Shown one piece after another: positions 1 through 20,800 of a stretch of 64,000 nt of DNA (positions are counted from its first letter, which is position 1; each line of letters begins with the position of its first letter). The position numbers and the translations under genes are program-made. Source of the stretch: Pagrus major (taxonomy: Eukaryota; Chordata; Actinopteri; Spariformes; Sparidae); the NCBI RefSeq assembly GCF_040436345.1, contig NC_133230.1:4857297-4921296 (forward strand), given 5' to 3'. Under the pieces are notes generated by a model. The model saw nothing but the letters and a program-made list of their open reading frames with translations. It was not told the DNA's origin and searched no databases.

Positions 1-411
1 TCTTGTCATCTGGAAAACACAAAAAAAATACCTCAAGTTAGGCTCCTGAGAAGCACGCGAGGACTCCTCTAAGAGCAACCAGGCCGTCATTTTTCTGCTT
101 TAGCGTCAAATTCAAGCCATGAATCAACTCTAGAGAAGTGCAGCAGTGAGATTGTAATCTCAGATATCACAGTGGTAAAGCTTTCTGTAAGCTGGTGTGT
201 GTAAAGTGGCAGTGGTTCACTTACTTTGCACGGTGACAGACATCACAGCCGAACAGCCATTTGCTAGCTAGTTCCTGCTGCTGATTGTTAGCTTTCACAG
301 CGACCAGCAACATGTTTTTACAGCACCGCGAGACAAATATTTAATTTATTCTGTAACTGCCGCTTGCCAGAGATAGTTAGATGTAGCCGCCATGGAGAAA
401 AGTTAAATTAA

Positions 412-816
412 ATGGCTCAAATTAAGCGATATCTGGGTGAGTAAAGACACTTCAGATGCAGTGTTATGATTCCGCTCGCTTGCGTGGCCATTTCCCGTGT
501 ACACGTCACGGAGAAATGCACCAATCAGGTTCAGGTTCTTCTTCTTCTACGGTCATCAGGTTCAGGCATTCTCGATTTCAAAATAAAAGCTAGTACTGGT
601 GCTACTTTTGTTATACTGCACTTTTTAGCAACATGGTGCAACTTAGACCATCTTAGTTGCCATTTTTGTAAACAATTGAATTAAAAGTATCATAAATTAA
701 CATTCCTTGTGTTTTTCTAGTCAGAAATTATATATTCTTATTATTCCTTTGCAGCACAGTGGGGTCCCAAGATGAAGTTGAACAACAAGATGATTAACTC
801 ACAGAACTTTATGTAG
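412..816 (+). CDS. Speculative two-exon micro-ORF (28 aa)
   Basis: Exon 1 would be 412-436, starting at an ATG (MAQIKRYL...) and ending at a GTGAG donor. Exon 2 would be 755-816, after a pyrimidine-rich TTTGCAG acceptor, ending ...KMINSQNFM then TAG. The phases match (1 nt plus 2 nt), giving 29 codons including the stop. An AATAAA polyadenylation signal follows at 837-842. A four-codon upstream ORF (ATG at 392, in a good GCCGCCATGG context) precedes it. I do not recognise the peptide. It could equally be the last coding exon of a gene starting left of the window, a non-coding transcript, or chance: matching phase alone has a one-in-three probability. Confidence 0.22.
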
Positions 817-842
817 TTTTTGTACATTTTCACTGCAATAAA

Positions 843-3237
843 ATTTGGAAACCACTGGTCTGATATAGTAATGATACATGTGCTATGTCACAAAATGCTG
901 CAAACTGGAGCCACAACCATCAGTGTTATTTTCTGGACCAGTTTCATAACTTCACACATTGGACAAACAATTTCATATAAATCATTTCTTTCCTTATAAC
1001 TTTTGTGATTAGATTTTCAATGGATACAGGAGAAAAAAAGATATTCCTCAACCTGTCTCAAGCATGAGACGTAATGAAAGACATAATGTTTCACAGAAAA
1101 ATCCAAATTTATGCATCCATCATCTTGTATCTGAATTTACAGAAGGTTTCAGACCTTGTTTTTGACATGTGGCATATCTGGACATTTGTTGTATTTGTGT
1201 CTTTCCTACCATCGTCCATCTGTTGTCAGCATTTGTTTGTTTTCTCTCTGTCCCGAAAGCACTGCACGGCTGTCGTCTCCACACAGACTCTCCCAAATAG
1301 AATTTCATCCTGTCTACCCAAACAAACAAACTATAAAGTTAGATTCCCAGAACGAGCAGTCAAAATCACAATGTTGTTCTCATTACTGGCTTGTTAGGAT
1401 AATGACATTTTGCTATAAAGTGTAGATGTTAAACGTTTTATTCTCAGAGAAAGAGATGACTAATATAAAGAAAGTGAATTTCCTGAGTGTGTGGGTGAGA
1501 GCCTGCATGGCTCTCATCTTTGTATCTGCATCTAGAAAGGAAATGTTACTCATGTCAGGTTGTTTTCAGTTGATTTCACAAAGATATCATCTCTCTCTTA
1601 CTTCAGGCACTTCTTACCTCCTTCAGATGATCAAGAAGATATAATGGCCTTAGTAAAGGATCGATGCTCTTGGAAACAAAACAGACCCATTCTGTATTTA
1701 CAGATATATGATAGATGTACAAGAGCTAATATCTTTGACATTAACAAACTACATAAGAGCGTAAGTGTACAACATTATGAGGTGTTTACACTCTGTTTAA
1801 TGTCATCATTTCAACTGAACTGAAATTAAAACGGCTTTCTTGGTCTTCTTCTTATTTTCAAAAGCAGAATTACTGCCATTAAGCTGAGCAGTAGTTTAAA
1901 TATTTACACCAAGCAGAGCTGTATATGACTCAATGCTGAAGAAAAGATTATTAAAATGCTCTCAGAGAGACTGGCAGCAAGAAAATGAGCCAAAACTGGA
2001 AACACAAACAAAAACCGCATCACTGTATGGACTGTTTATGTAGACATGCTCACAGACCCTCTGGGAACAAGTCATATACAGCTTAGTGAGTGACTCCTTG
2101 TTTGTCTAAATGTCGTCTTGCATTGCAAACATTATTAGTTCTACCAGATGTTGACGGCCAAGTGAGTAAAGCTCATGGCAGAGCGACTTAAATACAACAC
2201 AGATGTGATGGTTTGCTGACAATCTGCAAATATGTGGTTTGGATGGAAGCAGACAAACAGGGGATGATGTGTTCCCAATAAGTGTTTGTCACTATTAAAA
2301 TAATCTGTGTAAGTCGTGCTGCTGTAATAATTCTCATCTTCTCTCCAGTTCAATAGATGGAGGACAGGCCAATCTTGACACAGATACATCTGGTTTTTAT
2401 ATTGTTATTAACATGGTTCACATTGTCTCGGGTCATGACTCAGGACCACAATAAGCTGGAGACGATGCTGAATGAGTAAGAAGTTTCTCAGAGAGTCAGT
2501 GCAGAAGAGGGAAGCGGATGTGAATCATGAAAAATAAAAATCTTGTCCAAACAAAAAGTAGAGAGAAAATTCACAGTTTTGGAGTGACCTGAGATTGCAA
2601 AAGGCAGGATGTGTGGGAAATTGGGTTTTGAAATCCCGGAGAAAAAGTCAGTGTTATTAACAGGCAGCGTCAGCAACTCAGGACCCCACACATTATATGT
2701 ATATTGATGATGTAGAGCCACCAGACCCTGAAATCAAGATGAAAAAGGTGAAGAAATGTAAGCTGATCAGTGAAGAAGAGAAACTTTGAGGGGTTTGGTT
2801 TCCTCAAAAGTAAAGTCACTTTGTCAGATTTTACAGTGTAGATGAAAACTTCTGGCATTCAGATGCTCAAAGTCTCTGGGCACCATGAAAGACTAAAAAT
2901 AGAAAAATTCCTACTAAAGTAGAGTAATAATCCCTCACTTAAGTACAGTACTTGAGTGAATGTACTTAGTAACTTTGCACCACAAGCTTAGGCCTATGTA
3001 TTGATAAATAGGTCAGTGGTTCACGCACAACCCACATTATGTAACTGCAATTATGTCTGTTTAAAGTCACTTTTTTTTTGCGGGACTCTGGCTGGAATTT
3101 CAGGAGGGAGGGTGAGGCAGGGGAGGTGGGATTGAGGAGGAGGAGGGATGTGGATGGAGGTCTGGCTCTGTCAGATCCACATAAACTGCTCTGGGAGTTT
3201 TTTTCCCCCCACTCTGTAGCAGCAAACAAAGAGGAAG
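843..3237. other. Non-coding stretch upstream of cpxm1
   Basis: I see no supportable exon here; the open frames are short and lack codon or splice support. The last 250 bases, with a G-rich run around 3100-3160 and a T/C-rich run at 3199-3210, are the probable cpxm1 promoter and 5' UTR. I see no clear TATA box. A degenerate repeat lies near 2895-2990. Confidence 0.6.
2895..2990. repeat. Dispersed AAGTAC-rich repeat
   Basis: The stretch contains TACAGTACTTGAGTGAATG and a nearby TACTTAGTAACTTTG motif. Similar strings built from AAGTA/TACTT words recur at about 3755-3900, 8975-9020, 9728-9770, 13655-13740 and 44250-44390. I recognise this only as a common high-copy fish repeat, with no coding content. 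Confidence 0.45.
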
Positions 3238-12493
<9,256 letters not shown>

Positions 12494-12584
12494 AGAAGCC
12501 TCAGAGACAAGCTGGATGATGGGTTGATTAAGTTCAGGACAAACGGAGAAACCTGACCTCTGGGAATAGTGACGTGTTCCTAGT

Positions 12585-12766
12585 AAAGGGTCAGTTCACC
12601 CAAATTACAAACATGTATTTTTCTGCATAGCCTCAGTGATATGAAGACATGCAGACAGTTCATCTGGTGATTTTTTATCTTTCACAGAGATTTCTAATTC
12701 CACCAGTGTGACGGTCACAGATTTAAGATATTGAAACTGTGGTGTGTTTGGGTGTACTGACCCTTT
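12585..12766. mobile_element. Foldback MITE in the cpxm1 3' UTR
   Basis: The left end (AAAGGGTCAGTTCACCC) and right end (GGGTGTACTGACCCTTT) are inverted repeats bracketing about 180 bp with no coding content. It starts 92 nt after the cpxm1 stop and ends before its AATAAA, so it should be transcribed as part of the mRNA. The end design resembles the element at 45596-45785. Confidence 0.6.
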
Positions 12767-13029
12767 GAGGCAGATTAAACTATGACAGTCATACAAACTC
12801 TTACAGAAGTTGACAGGATACTTAAAAAAACAGGGTTTTAATGGACATCTACACATCCATGGACAGGCAGACTGTTTTATTCGACATTATAGCTGATGAC
12901 GCTGTAGTGATTGTTGCTTATCTGTAAGACGACTGAGTTGAGAATTTACCTGTCAGCTGGTCTGATATGTGACATGTTTTTTTTTTCTAACACTGTGTCT
13001 GTTTTTCTTTGACTAAAGTCCAAAAGGAC

Positions 13030-13035
13030 AATAAA
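13030..13035 (+). terminator. Polyadenylation signal, cpxm1
   Basis: An AATAAA hexamer lies 537 nt after the cpxm1 stop codon, followed by a second AATAAA about 10 nt on and a T-rich stretch. It is the first canonical signal downstream of the gene. Confidence 0.6.
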
Positions 13036-13384
13036 ATCTCAAATAAATATGACTTATTTGTGCTATCTATATTCTAGAGTCTAGATCTAAATCAAATAAA
13101 TTACATACAATCAGACTTCTTTTGAAACCAGTGGAGTCTGCTGGTTTAAGGCACTTCTGCATTGGCTTCAGTTTTCAGAGCTGTGTTCTTGATGTGCATA
13201 CATTTAGTTAATCCTTTGTCGCTCACTTCATTTGTCTTGTTGCAGTTGCAGTTGTAGTTGGCAGGATGCAGCTTTTAGGTCTGTTCATACTAGTGCAATA
13301 TTCAGAAACTAGGCACCACTTTCGCCTTAAGAACCATAAAATACAATACTTGATTGTGTGACGTGACCCTTCACCAACATGCTA

Positions 13385-13398
13385 CTGCCCCCTTGTGG
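13385..13398 (-). promoter_or_regulatory. CTCF-like core motif
   Basis: The minus strand reads CCACAAGGGGGCAG, a full match to the CTCF core consensus CCASNAGRKGGCRS. It lies between the 3' ends of two convergent genes, where CTCF sites are common. Motif match only. Confidence 0.4.
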
Positions 13399-14061
13399 CG
13401 TGGCATACTTACACCCCCCAAAAATTCAATGACTTTCCAAAAAGAAACCAAAAAAACAACCACAATGTCTCTGCAGTAGATGTTGAGACATTTCAGGACT
13501 CTGACCTACTTTTATACTAGTTACTTTGCAGATTGCATGATGCAACAGAGCCTTAGGAGCACATTTTAAAATCAGTTTTATCAGCAATCAGATTTTAAAA
13601 AGACTGATTCCAATGATCAGACCAGTCTGATGTTGCGTGGACCAGTAATAAACGGTAAAAAAATGTATAATTTACTTTTACTTGTACTTTTGACACTTCT
13701 GTATATTTAATAGTCAAAACTTTTACTCAATTAAGATTCATGTGAATGACTTTCACCTTTACAAAATTAACCTTTTAACACAATATCTTTATTTTGGGTT
13801 CTTTTTAAAATGGTTTCCAACCTTCATTGGCTTGTGAAGTTGAATCGTCAACAAGTTGTAACCACTTTAACCAGAAGGCCTATGTGATTCTTCCTTCTCA
13901 AATTGTTTTTATTGAAATACGTTATAGAGGGCTGAAGCTGTGACACTACGCTGTCTAAGTCTAAAAAACATGACATTTTTCTTCCTTCTGAACTTCGAAG
14001 TTACCTGACGACCCCTTCAGGACCCTCTCTAGTGTGTGAATACACTGGTTTAGAGTAATTG

Positions 14062-14075
14062 CTGCCATCTAGTGG
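14062..14075 (-). promoter_or_regulatory. CTCF-like core motif
   Basis: The minus strand reads CCACTAGATGGCAG, a full match to the CTCF core. Similar CCATCTAGTGG strings also occur inside fish dispersed repeats, so this may be repeat-borne. Confidence 0.35.
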
Positions 14076-14188
14076 TCGATTCTCCTTCAAGTGCTGAGTT
14101 TTAATACTGAAATAAAACAAAAAGACTGAAGAATAGAAATACTGGACTCAAACACCAGACAGTCAGCAGTGCAAAAGAAGCTAACCTT

Positions 14189-14194
14189 TTTATT
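14189..14194 (-). terminator. Possible dcaf10 polyadenylation signal
   Basis: A minus-strand AATAAA about 3.6 kb past the dcaf10 stop codon. It is the most plausible canonical signal I found, but the transcript end is not shown by sequence alone. Confidence 0.35.
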
Positions 14195-14904
14195 TCAGTG
14201 ATAATTATAAGTACCATTTTAGTATCATCGTTGGGATTCCTTGCTGTGTGTAGCCATTTAGGAAACAACAGTGCGAGCAATTCAACGTGATTTTCCGTCT
14301 CTCGTCCACCCTTCTTCCTCCTCCGGCTGTGATCAGTTGAGGTGACGGTGCACAGGTAACACCAGAACTACTGAGAACATTCAATAAATCCACAAACAGA
14401 ATACGGGTTAAAACGCAGAACAGGAGTGAGCAAAAAAAAAACAAAAAACAAAAAGAACAAAGTCATAATAAAAATTAACCCGGTATTTAGCTGCTGTACC
14501 TGAAGTGAAAATGGCAGATAAGACACTTCTCTCCGAAGAGCTTGTTGTTGAATACAAGTGAAATAAAAGCAGCAGTGAATATACAGCATGGCTGCTCCTT
14601 TAACTCTCAGTTCAGCCAATTTAAAATCTATAAATTCAGCAGTTTACTATTGAAGTTATTGTACGGTATTTCTCAATTTCTGTTATTCCAGAGGTGGAAA
14701 AGTCACAGAATCGACTGAACTGAAAGATAAACGAGCCCCGCTTGTGAAATATGCACATCTTGAGCAGATAACTGAGGTACAAAGTGTTGAAAGCATCCTT
14801 TCTCAGTACATTTAGGACCATGTTGTGAGCTGCGAATTAATGAAGTCACATCTGCGTTTACACAACTTTATCTTTTCACTTCAAATTTAAATACATTTCT
14901 CAAC

Positions 14905-15232
14905 AGAGCGGCATCTAACGACTATTTTCATCATCGATTCATCGGCTGGTTATTTTCACGATTAAACGTTCATAAAATGTCAAGAAATCGTGAATCACGT
15001 CATCAAATTGCTTCTTTTGTCCAACAAAATCCCAAAGACTCTTCATTTAGTGTCATAAATGACATAATGAAGAAATAGCAGCAAATCCTCACATTTAAGA
15101 AGCTGCAACCAGCAAATGTTTGACATTTTTGAAGTTGCAGCTCTATTTCTTCATTTACTTAATACTTTACTATACTTTATGGCAGAAAAAACAGATAAAT
15201 CAACAGTGAAAATAACCGTTTGTTGCAGCCCC
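14905..15232. mobile_element. Non-autonomous repeat with ATCGATT-rich ends
   Basis: It starts with a TCTAACGACTATTTTCATC block and ends with GAAAATAACCGTTTGTTGCAG, the roughly inverted ends of a very common fish repeat whose consensus start is like GGGCTGCAACTAACGATTAT. The inner words (CACATTTAAGAAGCTG, TTGTCCAACAAAA) recur at 20570-20735, 41340-41520 and 57470-57790. No coding content. Confidence 0.6.
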
Positions 15233-17812
15233 AGTTCTTTTAAAATCTAAGCTTTTGCCACATGTAAAGAATTTTTTTAATCCATAATAGCAGATGTTCA
15301 TCTTTAGTTCTCGGCTCACAATTCACTACCGAGGAGAAACACTGCCTTGTCCGAGCAAAACACATTTTGGCATCTGACCGCTCCACACAGAGCGTCACCC
15401 TCGTATAAATAAGAAAGGAGAATCTTCATAAAGGCTGGTATGCATAGTAGTATACGCTAACGTCTATTCGTTTGTTTATATCTATTCTGCAGTCAGTAAG
15501 TATGAACTGTAACCAGTTTATATTGAGGTGTAACATCCACACATGTGCTTGGCTCTTTACAGGAACTATACTACAGTGGTTGAAAACACAAAAGCGTTGC
15601 CGATACGAGAACAGTCAAAAGCGATCCGTTCGCTCCTTAGAGAGGATTAAAAACCTGATTGGTCAGCTTTATGACAACATTGTAAAAATGAGAAACTGGA
15701 TGTGATGCGCAGGGGGGAAATAGTCAAACACTGATGTGGATCAACACTCAGACAAAATGAGGTACAAGGCCGAAAAACAAGTTTTCTTGGCAACAATTTC
15801 ATCCTAGAAAGGTTAAACGAAGGATGCTGAGGCAACTTCTTCTGAAGTCAACGAGCTGAATAAAGACTGAGGCTGGCAATATTCTATATTTATAATGACA
15901 AACTGCAAGAAAAAGACCAACTATGTGTTGATTCAACTAACTAACTGTCTGATACATCCTCTTCCTCTGTGCTGTAGAGCTTACAAGGTGCTATTTGTAA
16001 GAAAGGTAGATTTTTGAGTGTCATTCCCAACTTGTCAAATACTGATGCATTGGGATTGTAGGTCGCAAATAGGACTTTTAATGATGGGAAGTCAGAAAGT
16101 ATTGCAAGACGGATTACAGTTCTCTATGTCAAAAACAAAAAATCATACAGAAAATGCCAGCCTAATCATTTCAGGAGTATGTAATTGTATTATTTCCTTG
16201 CAGAAAGTGGGTCTGGAGGGGGATACTTTGAAAACTGTTGATACTGACATCAGCTGGACTTTTCTATTGTCCAGGCAGCATGAGGTTTCTATTCACAGGC
16301 TTAAGTTAAAAACACACAAACTGTGCAGGGAAATAAGAGGTGAATCCGATGCGACTCTTCCTAAAGCGTAAGTGAGTTTAGAACCAAACGAATCAAACAA
16401 CGTGAACGAGAAGTGACATCACTACACCAATAAAACCGCTAACAAACCTAAGACCATGAAGGCGGAAACAGGGTGCAGATGGAAAAGTTGACAGGTAGGT
16501 GAACGGGAAAGGCGTTGACGATGATGAGGTCCTTGAAGTGAGGGGAGGGGGGGGTCAAAGTTCAGATTGTATGAGCAGAGAAGCAGCACCTGTGGAAAAG
16601 GCATGAGCAGAGCGGAGCAGCTGAGAGCGACACGATCCGCAGCGGAGGACGCCGTGTCAAGACGAAAAACAACAGCGCAGACGACAGATTTCTTGGTTTG
16701 TCTCGTTAGAATTAATGGATTAATATCTGTCTGTTTGCATCCTTAGTGTTTTTGCCCCGAGACAGCAACATCTGGATGTGCTGAGTCTCAGGATAAGTTT
16801 TCTACTGCTATAGAGGACAAAATGAATCTTTAGTATGAAAAAGAGCAACAGACGAACTGCAGAGTTTGTTTTTGACGGACTCAGTGTTGCACCTCAGAGC
16901 ATCAACCCTCTCCTCAGTCCTGGTGGGAGTCTAGTCTGAGAAGCTCAATGGTGCTGTTCTGTTTTGTTATTCTCCAAGTTGTTTTTTTCTTTTGTTTTCT
17001 TGAAGTTCAAACTCAGAGAGGCCAAAAGTCTTCATCCACTACCACAGCCTGGTCAAGAAGTCACAGCTGAAAGTCTTCGTCTTTCATTTTTGTTTCCAGG
17101 TCGGTGGCTGTCAGCTGACGGTTCCCACACAAACAAACTCAGTCTGCTTCACAGATGCAGACCTGGGTCTAGAAGTACTTCAATACATTTTAAGGTTTGT
17201 TTGATCCCTTTCAGGTGCCAGATGGGCGGAGTTTCCACACAGAAAAATCACAATATTCTATTTATACCACTTGTCAGACTGTTTATAGACATATCTGATA
17301 TCTGCAGGCTGTAAATCTCACCCATCTGGTGCACTTCAGCACTTTAAAACAAATGCAAGGAAATGTCATTCAGGGTTTCCTAAATACGGAAGCCTTAAAT
17401 GGTCATGGGTCAAACGTATTATTTCCTCCGTTTTTCCATGATAACACAGTCTGTATGCACGTACTACATTCAAGCAGATGTGTGTTTCAGTATTTGGAGC
17501 AAAACTGTCGAATCTCTGCTTAAAAACTTCAAATGTTGCTCAATATTATTCAATTTAAGAGACTTTACGAAGAAAAATTAAATATTTATGTTAAGATTAC
17601 TGTTATTTTGTGATCTGTGAAAAGAAAAAGAAGAAAAAATTGATGGCCATCTGTATTTACAGTATGTTCTGTATGTACTGTAAGTGTTTTCTAGTTTGTG
17701 TGTTAGTGTGTATCGTTTGTTTTGTAAAATTATTTAATGGAAATTAGATTAGATCTGTGCAGGAACCCTTATTAAGACTTCTCTACCCAGGTCTGCAGTG
17801 CATCGTTCTTTG

Positions 17813-20800
17813 CTAAAACTTGGGCTGGTAAAGGGCGACGCGTCCACTGAGGCAGCCCGAGGCCAGCTGGCAGTGTGTCGGGGAGAACTTGGTGGTGAGC
17901 ACCACGTCGCTGTGCGAGTAGATGGAGCGGATCTCCCTGAGGCAGCTGGTCTGGACGGGCAGGCAGTCGGCCAGCTCGCCGCAGCTCTCGTCGAAGGCCA
18001 GCAGGCGGACGCCGTAGCCATACGGGGAGCAGATGAGTCGTCCGTCCGGGCTGAAGCACAGCTCTTTGATGTAGCCCCTGCCGACGTTGGCCTCCTCGAT
18101 GTAGTGGGTGAGGCGGAGGGAGCAGCGGGGGGAGACCAGCGGGCGGGTGGGTGCTCCTTCCTGGAACTCATACACACATGTCCACTGTGGAAAAACAGGA
18201 AGGAAGATGGAGAAGGACGGTAAGACATAGTCAGAGTGACATATTAGAGTCCGAAACTGTTAATCATGTTGGTGTCGTCACTGGAAAGACACTGGTCACT
18301 GGACCCACAGTGACAACAACCATTAGTGGCTTTTTGCTTGTGATTTTACAATAGAGCTGCACTGAAGACAAATTACAACAACAACAATTACTATTACTCA
18401 CCCTACTATCTAATATCCACCATGTGTGGCTACTCTTACAGCAAAGATTCCTGAAATTCTTCAACAAGAACAGCGTTTTATTTGTTTATGTCTGCTACAG
18501 GCCACTGTACATCAACAGCAAGGCCTACTACTTTTTGTACTGTACCTAATAAATAAGATTTATGGTTCTCACCTCCTGGTCGTCCATGTTGCTGGAGCAC
18601 CTGATGAGTGTGGCCCAGCCTTTAGGATGGAGCTGCAGGGAGGTGATGCAGTTCCCTCGGTCTCTCTCCCCGGGGATCTCTGGAGTCAAAACCTCCAGGC
18701 TGTTCCTGGGAGACAGACCTGCAAGAACAAAGTGTGTGATAACCTTATGGTTAATCTTTTATTACTCTATCAGAAGAGAACCGCAGCTGACATCTATTAT
18801 TCAGTTTTACACCGTGATCTCTGACCTTCTCTGTGAGGGTGGAGCTTGCTGGAGTCATTTCCCTGGCGAGGAGTGCCGGCCGACCTGGACGCTGATGTGC
18901 CTCCATCTGCACAATCACAACAGGATCAGAAATCATTTTATTTAATCTGGCAACAACAGTAATGTTCTAATCACATCACCATTTAGTCATCAAAATGTCA
19001 GTAATTATGACGAATTGTAAGTTAAAACTGAGAACTTTTAGCATTTATTAATCTGCACTGAAATATATTGTATTTTTACTGATAAAAGACTAGAACTAAC
19101 TACTGAAACGGCAAAAATGAATCAAGTAATTGATTGATCAACCAATTGCTTTGGCACTAAATCCATGTGAAAATCCATACAGTGAAAAATCTAAAAAACT
19201 AAACAGAAAAAAGGGGAAAAAAACACCAAAAATCACTGACTGAGTGAAATAATTACGTTAAATATGTTTTTTTTACCTGAGCTGAGGGGCGTCCGTCGCG
19301 CTCGCAGCATACGGTAGCTGCCCACCTCCAGGGACTGGGTGAGGTCCAGGTCGTGGAGGATGAGCAGGTACCCTGAGGAAGTGGAGATGAGCATCTTGGA
19401 ACAGTCGGGTGTCAGTCGCATCCTCATTAAGTAACGGGTGTGGAAGAACTTTTTGTGCGGGCAGCCGTCTTCTGTAAACCTGCAGGAGAAGGACAATATC
19501 ATGAATCATTGGTGGCATTTTCTCAAATAATTGGATTTAATTCTGGTTAAAAAGGTTGTGCTCAAGTTGGAGATCAATCAACAGTGGAACAGTTCATCCA
19601 GAGGTACATAAACTCTGCTTAGTTATTAGGTTTTCAGGTTTGAACTGCAGCCAGAAACCCCATTTACCCCTTTTCAGAGTTTAAAAGTTGCAGTTTTTAT
19701 TTGACAGACAAATATAGGAAAGAGACTCTTAAAATGTCAGTCATGTATTAGTTGAAGTTTTATTTGCAGCTCCTGGTAGAGCATGACGTGCACACTAGAA
19801 TAGGACATTTACCAAGAAGTAACAGGGGATTGGATTGTAGAGCATTTCATGTTTTTTCCTCAAAAAAAAAAGGGGCAGAGAGCACAATCACCACATTCAC
19901 TTTTAATTATCTGTAAATTTTAACAAACCTGTTAGTGTCCCATGTGATGACGTTGCCGTCGAAGCCGGACGTGACGAGAAGACGAGTGTTGGTGTCGTAC
20001 TCGATGTTCTTCACCCAGCTGGCGTGGCCGTGCAACGAGCAAACCTTTGAGTTCAGCTTGCGCAGATCCCATAATGCAATCGTGGTGTCGTCAGAGCAGG
20101 TGGCAAACAAACGATTGTCTAAAAACCTGCAGGGCACAGTCAGTCAGTAGAACAATTACCATCCTCTGCAGACATTAATCTAAAATCTTAAGTTTTTATT
20201 GGCCTCTGCACTTCAAGTCTTGACAAAGAGCTTAATCTGACTTTAAGAAGATGATTTAAGACATCATGTTGCCATCCAGAATATTTTTTTTTCTCGGTGC
20301 CGTCCTTGATGTGGATGCAGGATGTTGCACGTTTACTTTTTACACCATCTCCGGATGATTTAAGACATGACAAACGCACCTTATGTTGTTGACGCAGTCC
20401 TCATGGGCCTCGGTCAGGGTTTTGATGTGTCTGGAGGAGATGGGATCAAACAGCAGAACCTCGGTCTGCTCACAGGCCACAGTGAGGACGGACCTAAGCA
20501 CAGCAGACAAACCAATAAGAGATGCTCATATAAAATACAGGGGATTTAAAGAGTTGATATCTTTGTAAAACTGCAGCAAAAATGCAAAATGTCAAACATT
20601 TGCTTCCTAAATGTGAGGATTTGCTGATTTTCTTTGTCATTTATGATAATAGATGATAGTTTTGGACTGTTGATTGGACTAAGAAACAATTTCAGTTGAC
20701 ATTTTATGGACATAATTGATTGCTAGTTGCATCCCTTTCTCTGTAGCCCTGTGAGAGGACACAGACGGCTTGTACAAGACCAACGACACAGTGTTCACGA

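Larger units (their letters stand above)
13036..17812 (-). other. Gap between convergent genes; probable long dcaf10 3' UTR
   Basis: No protein-coding exon is supported between the cpxm1 polyadenylation signal and the dcaf10 stop codon. The nearest convincing minus-strand AATAAA is at 14189-14194, which would give dcaf10 a 3' UTR of about 3.6 kb; the use of closer variant signals cannot be excluded. The region also holds two CTCF-like motifs and a dispersed repeat at about 14905-15232. Confidence 0.45.

Noticed and set aside
17798-18223. Plus-strand open frame antisense to the last dcaf10 exon
   Set aside because: It is the mirror of a GC-rich conserved WD40 exon; the minus-strand reading matches DCAF10 exactly.
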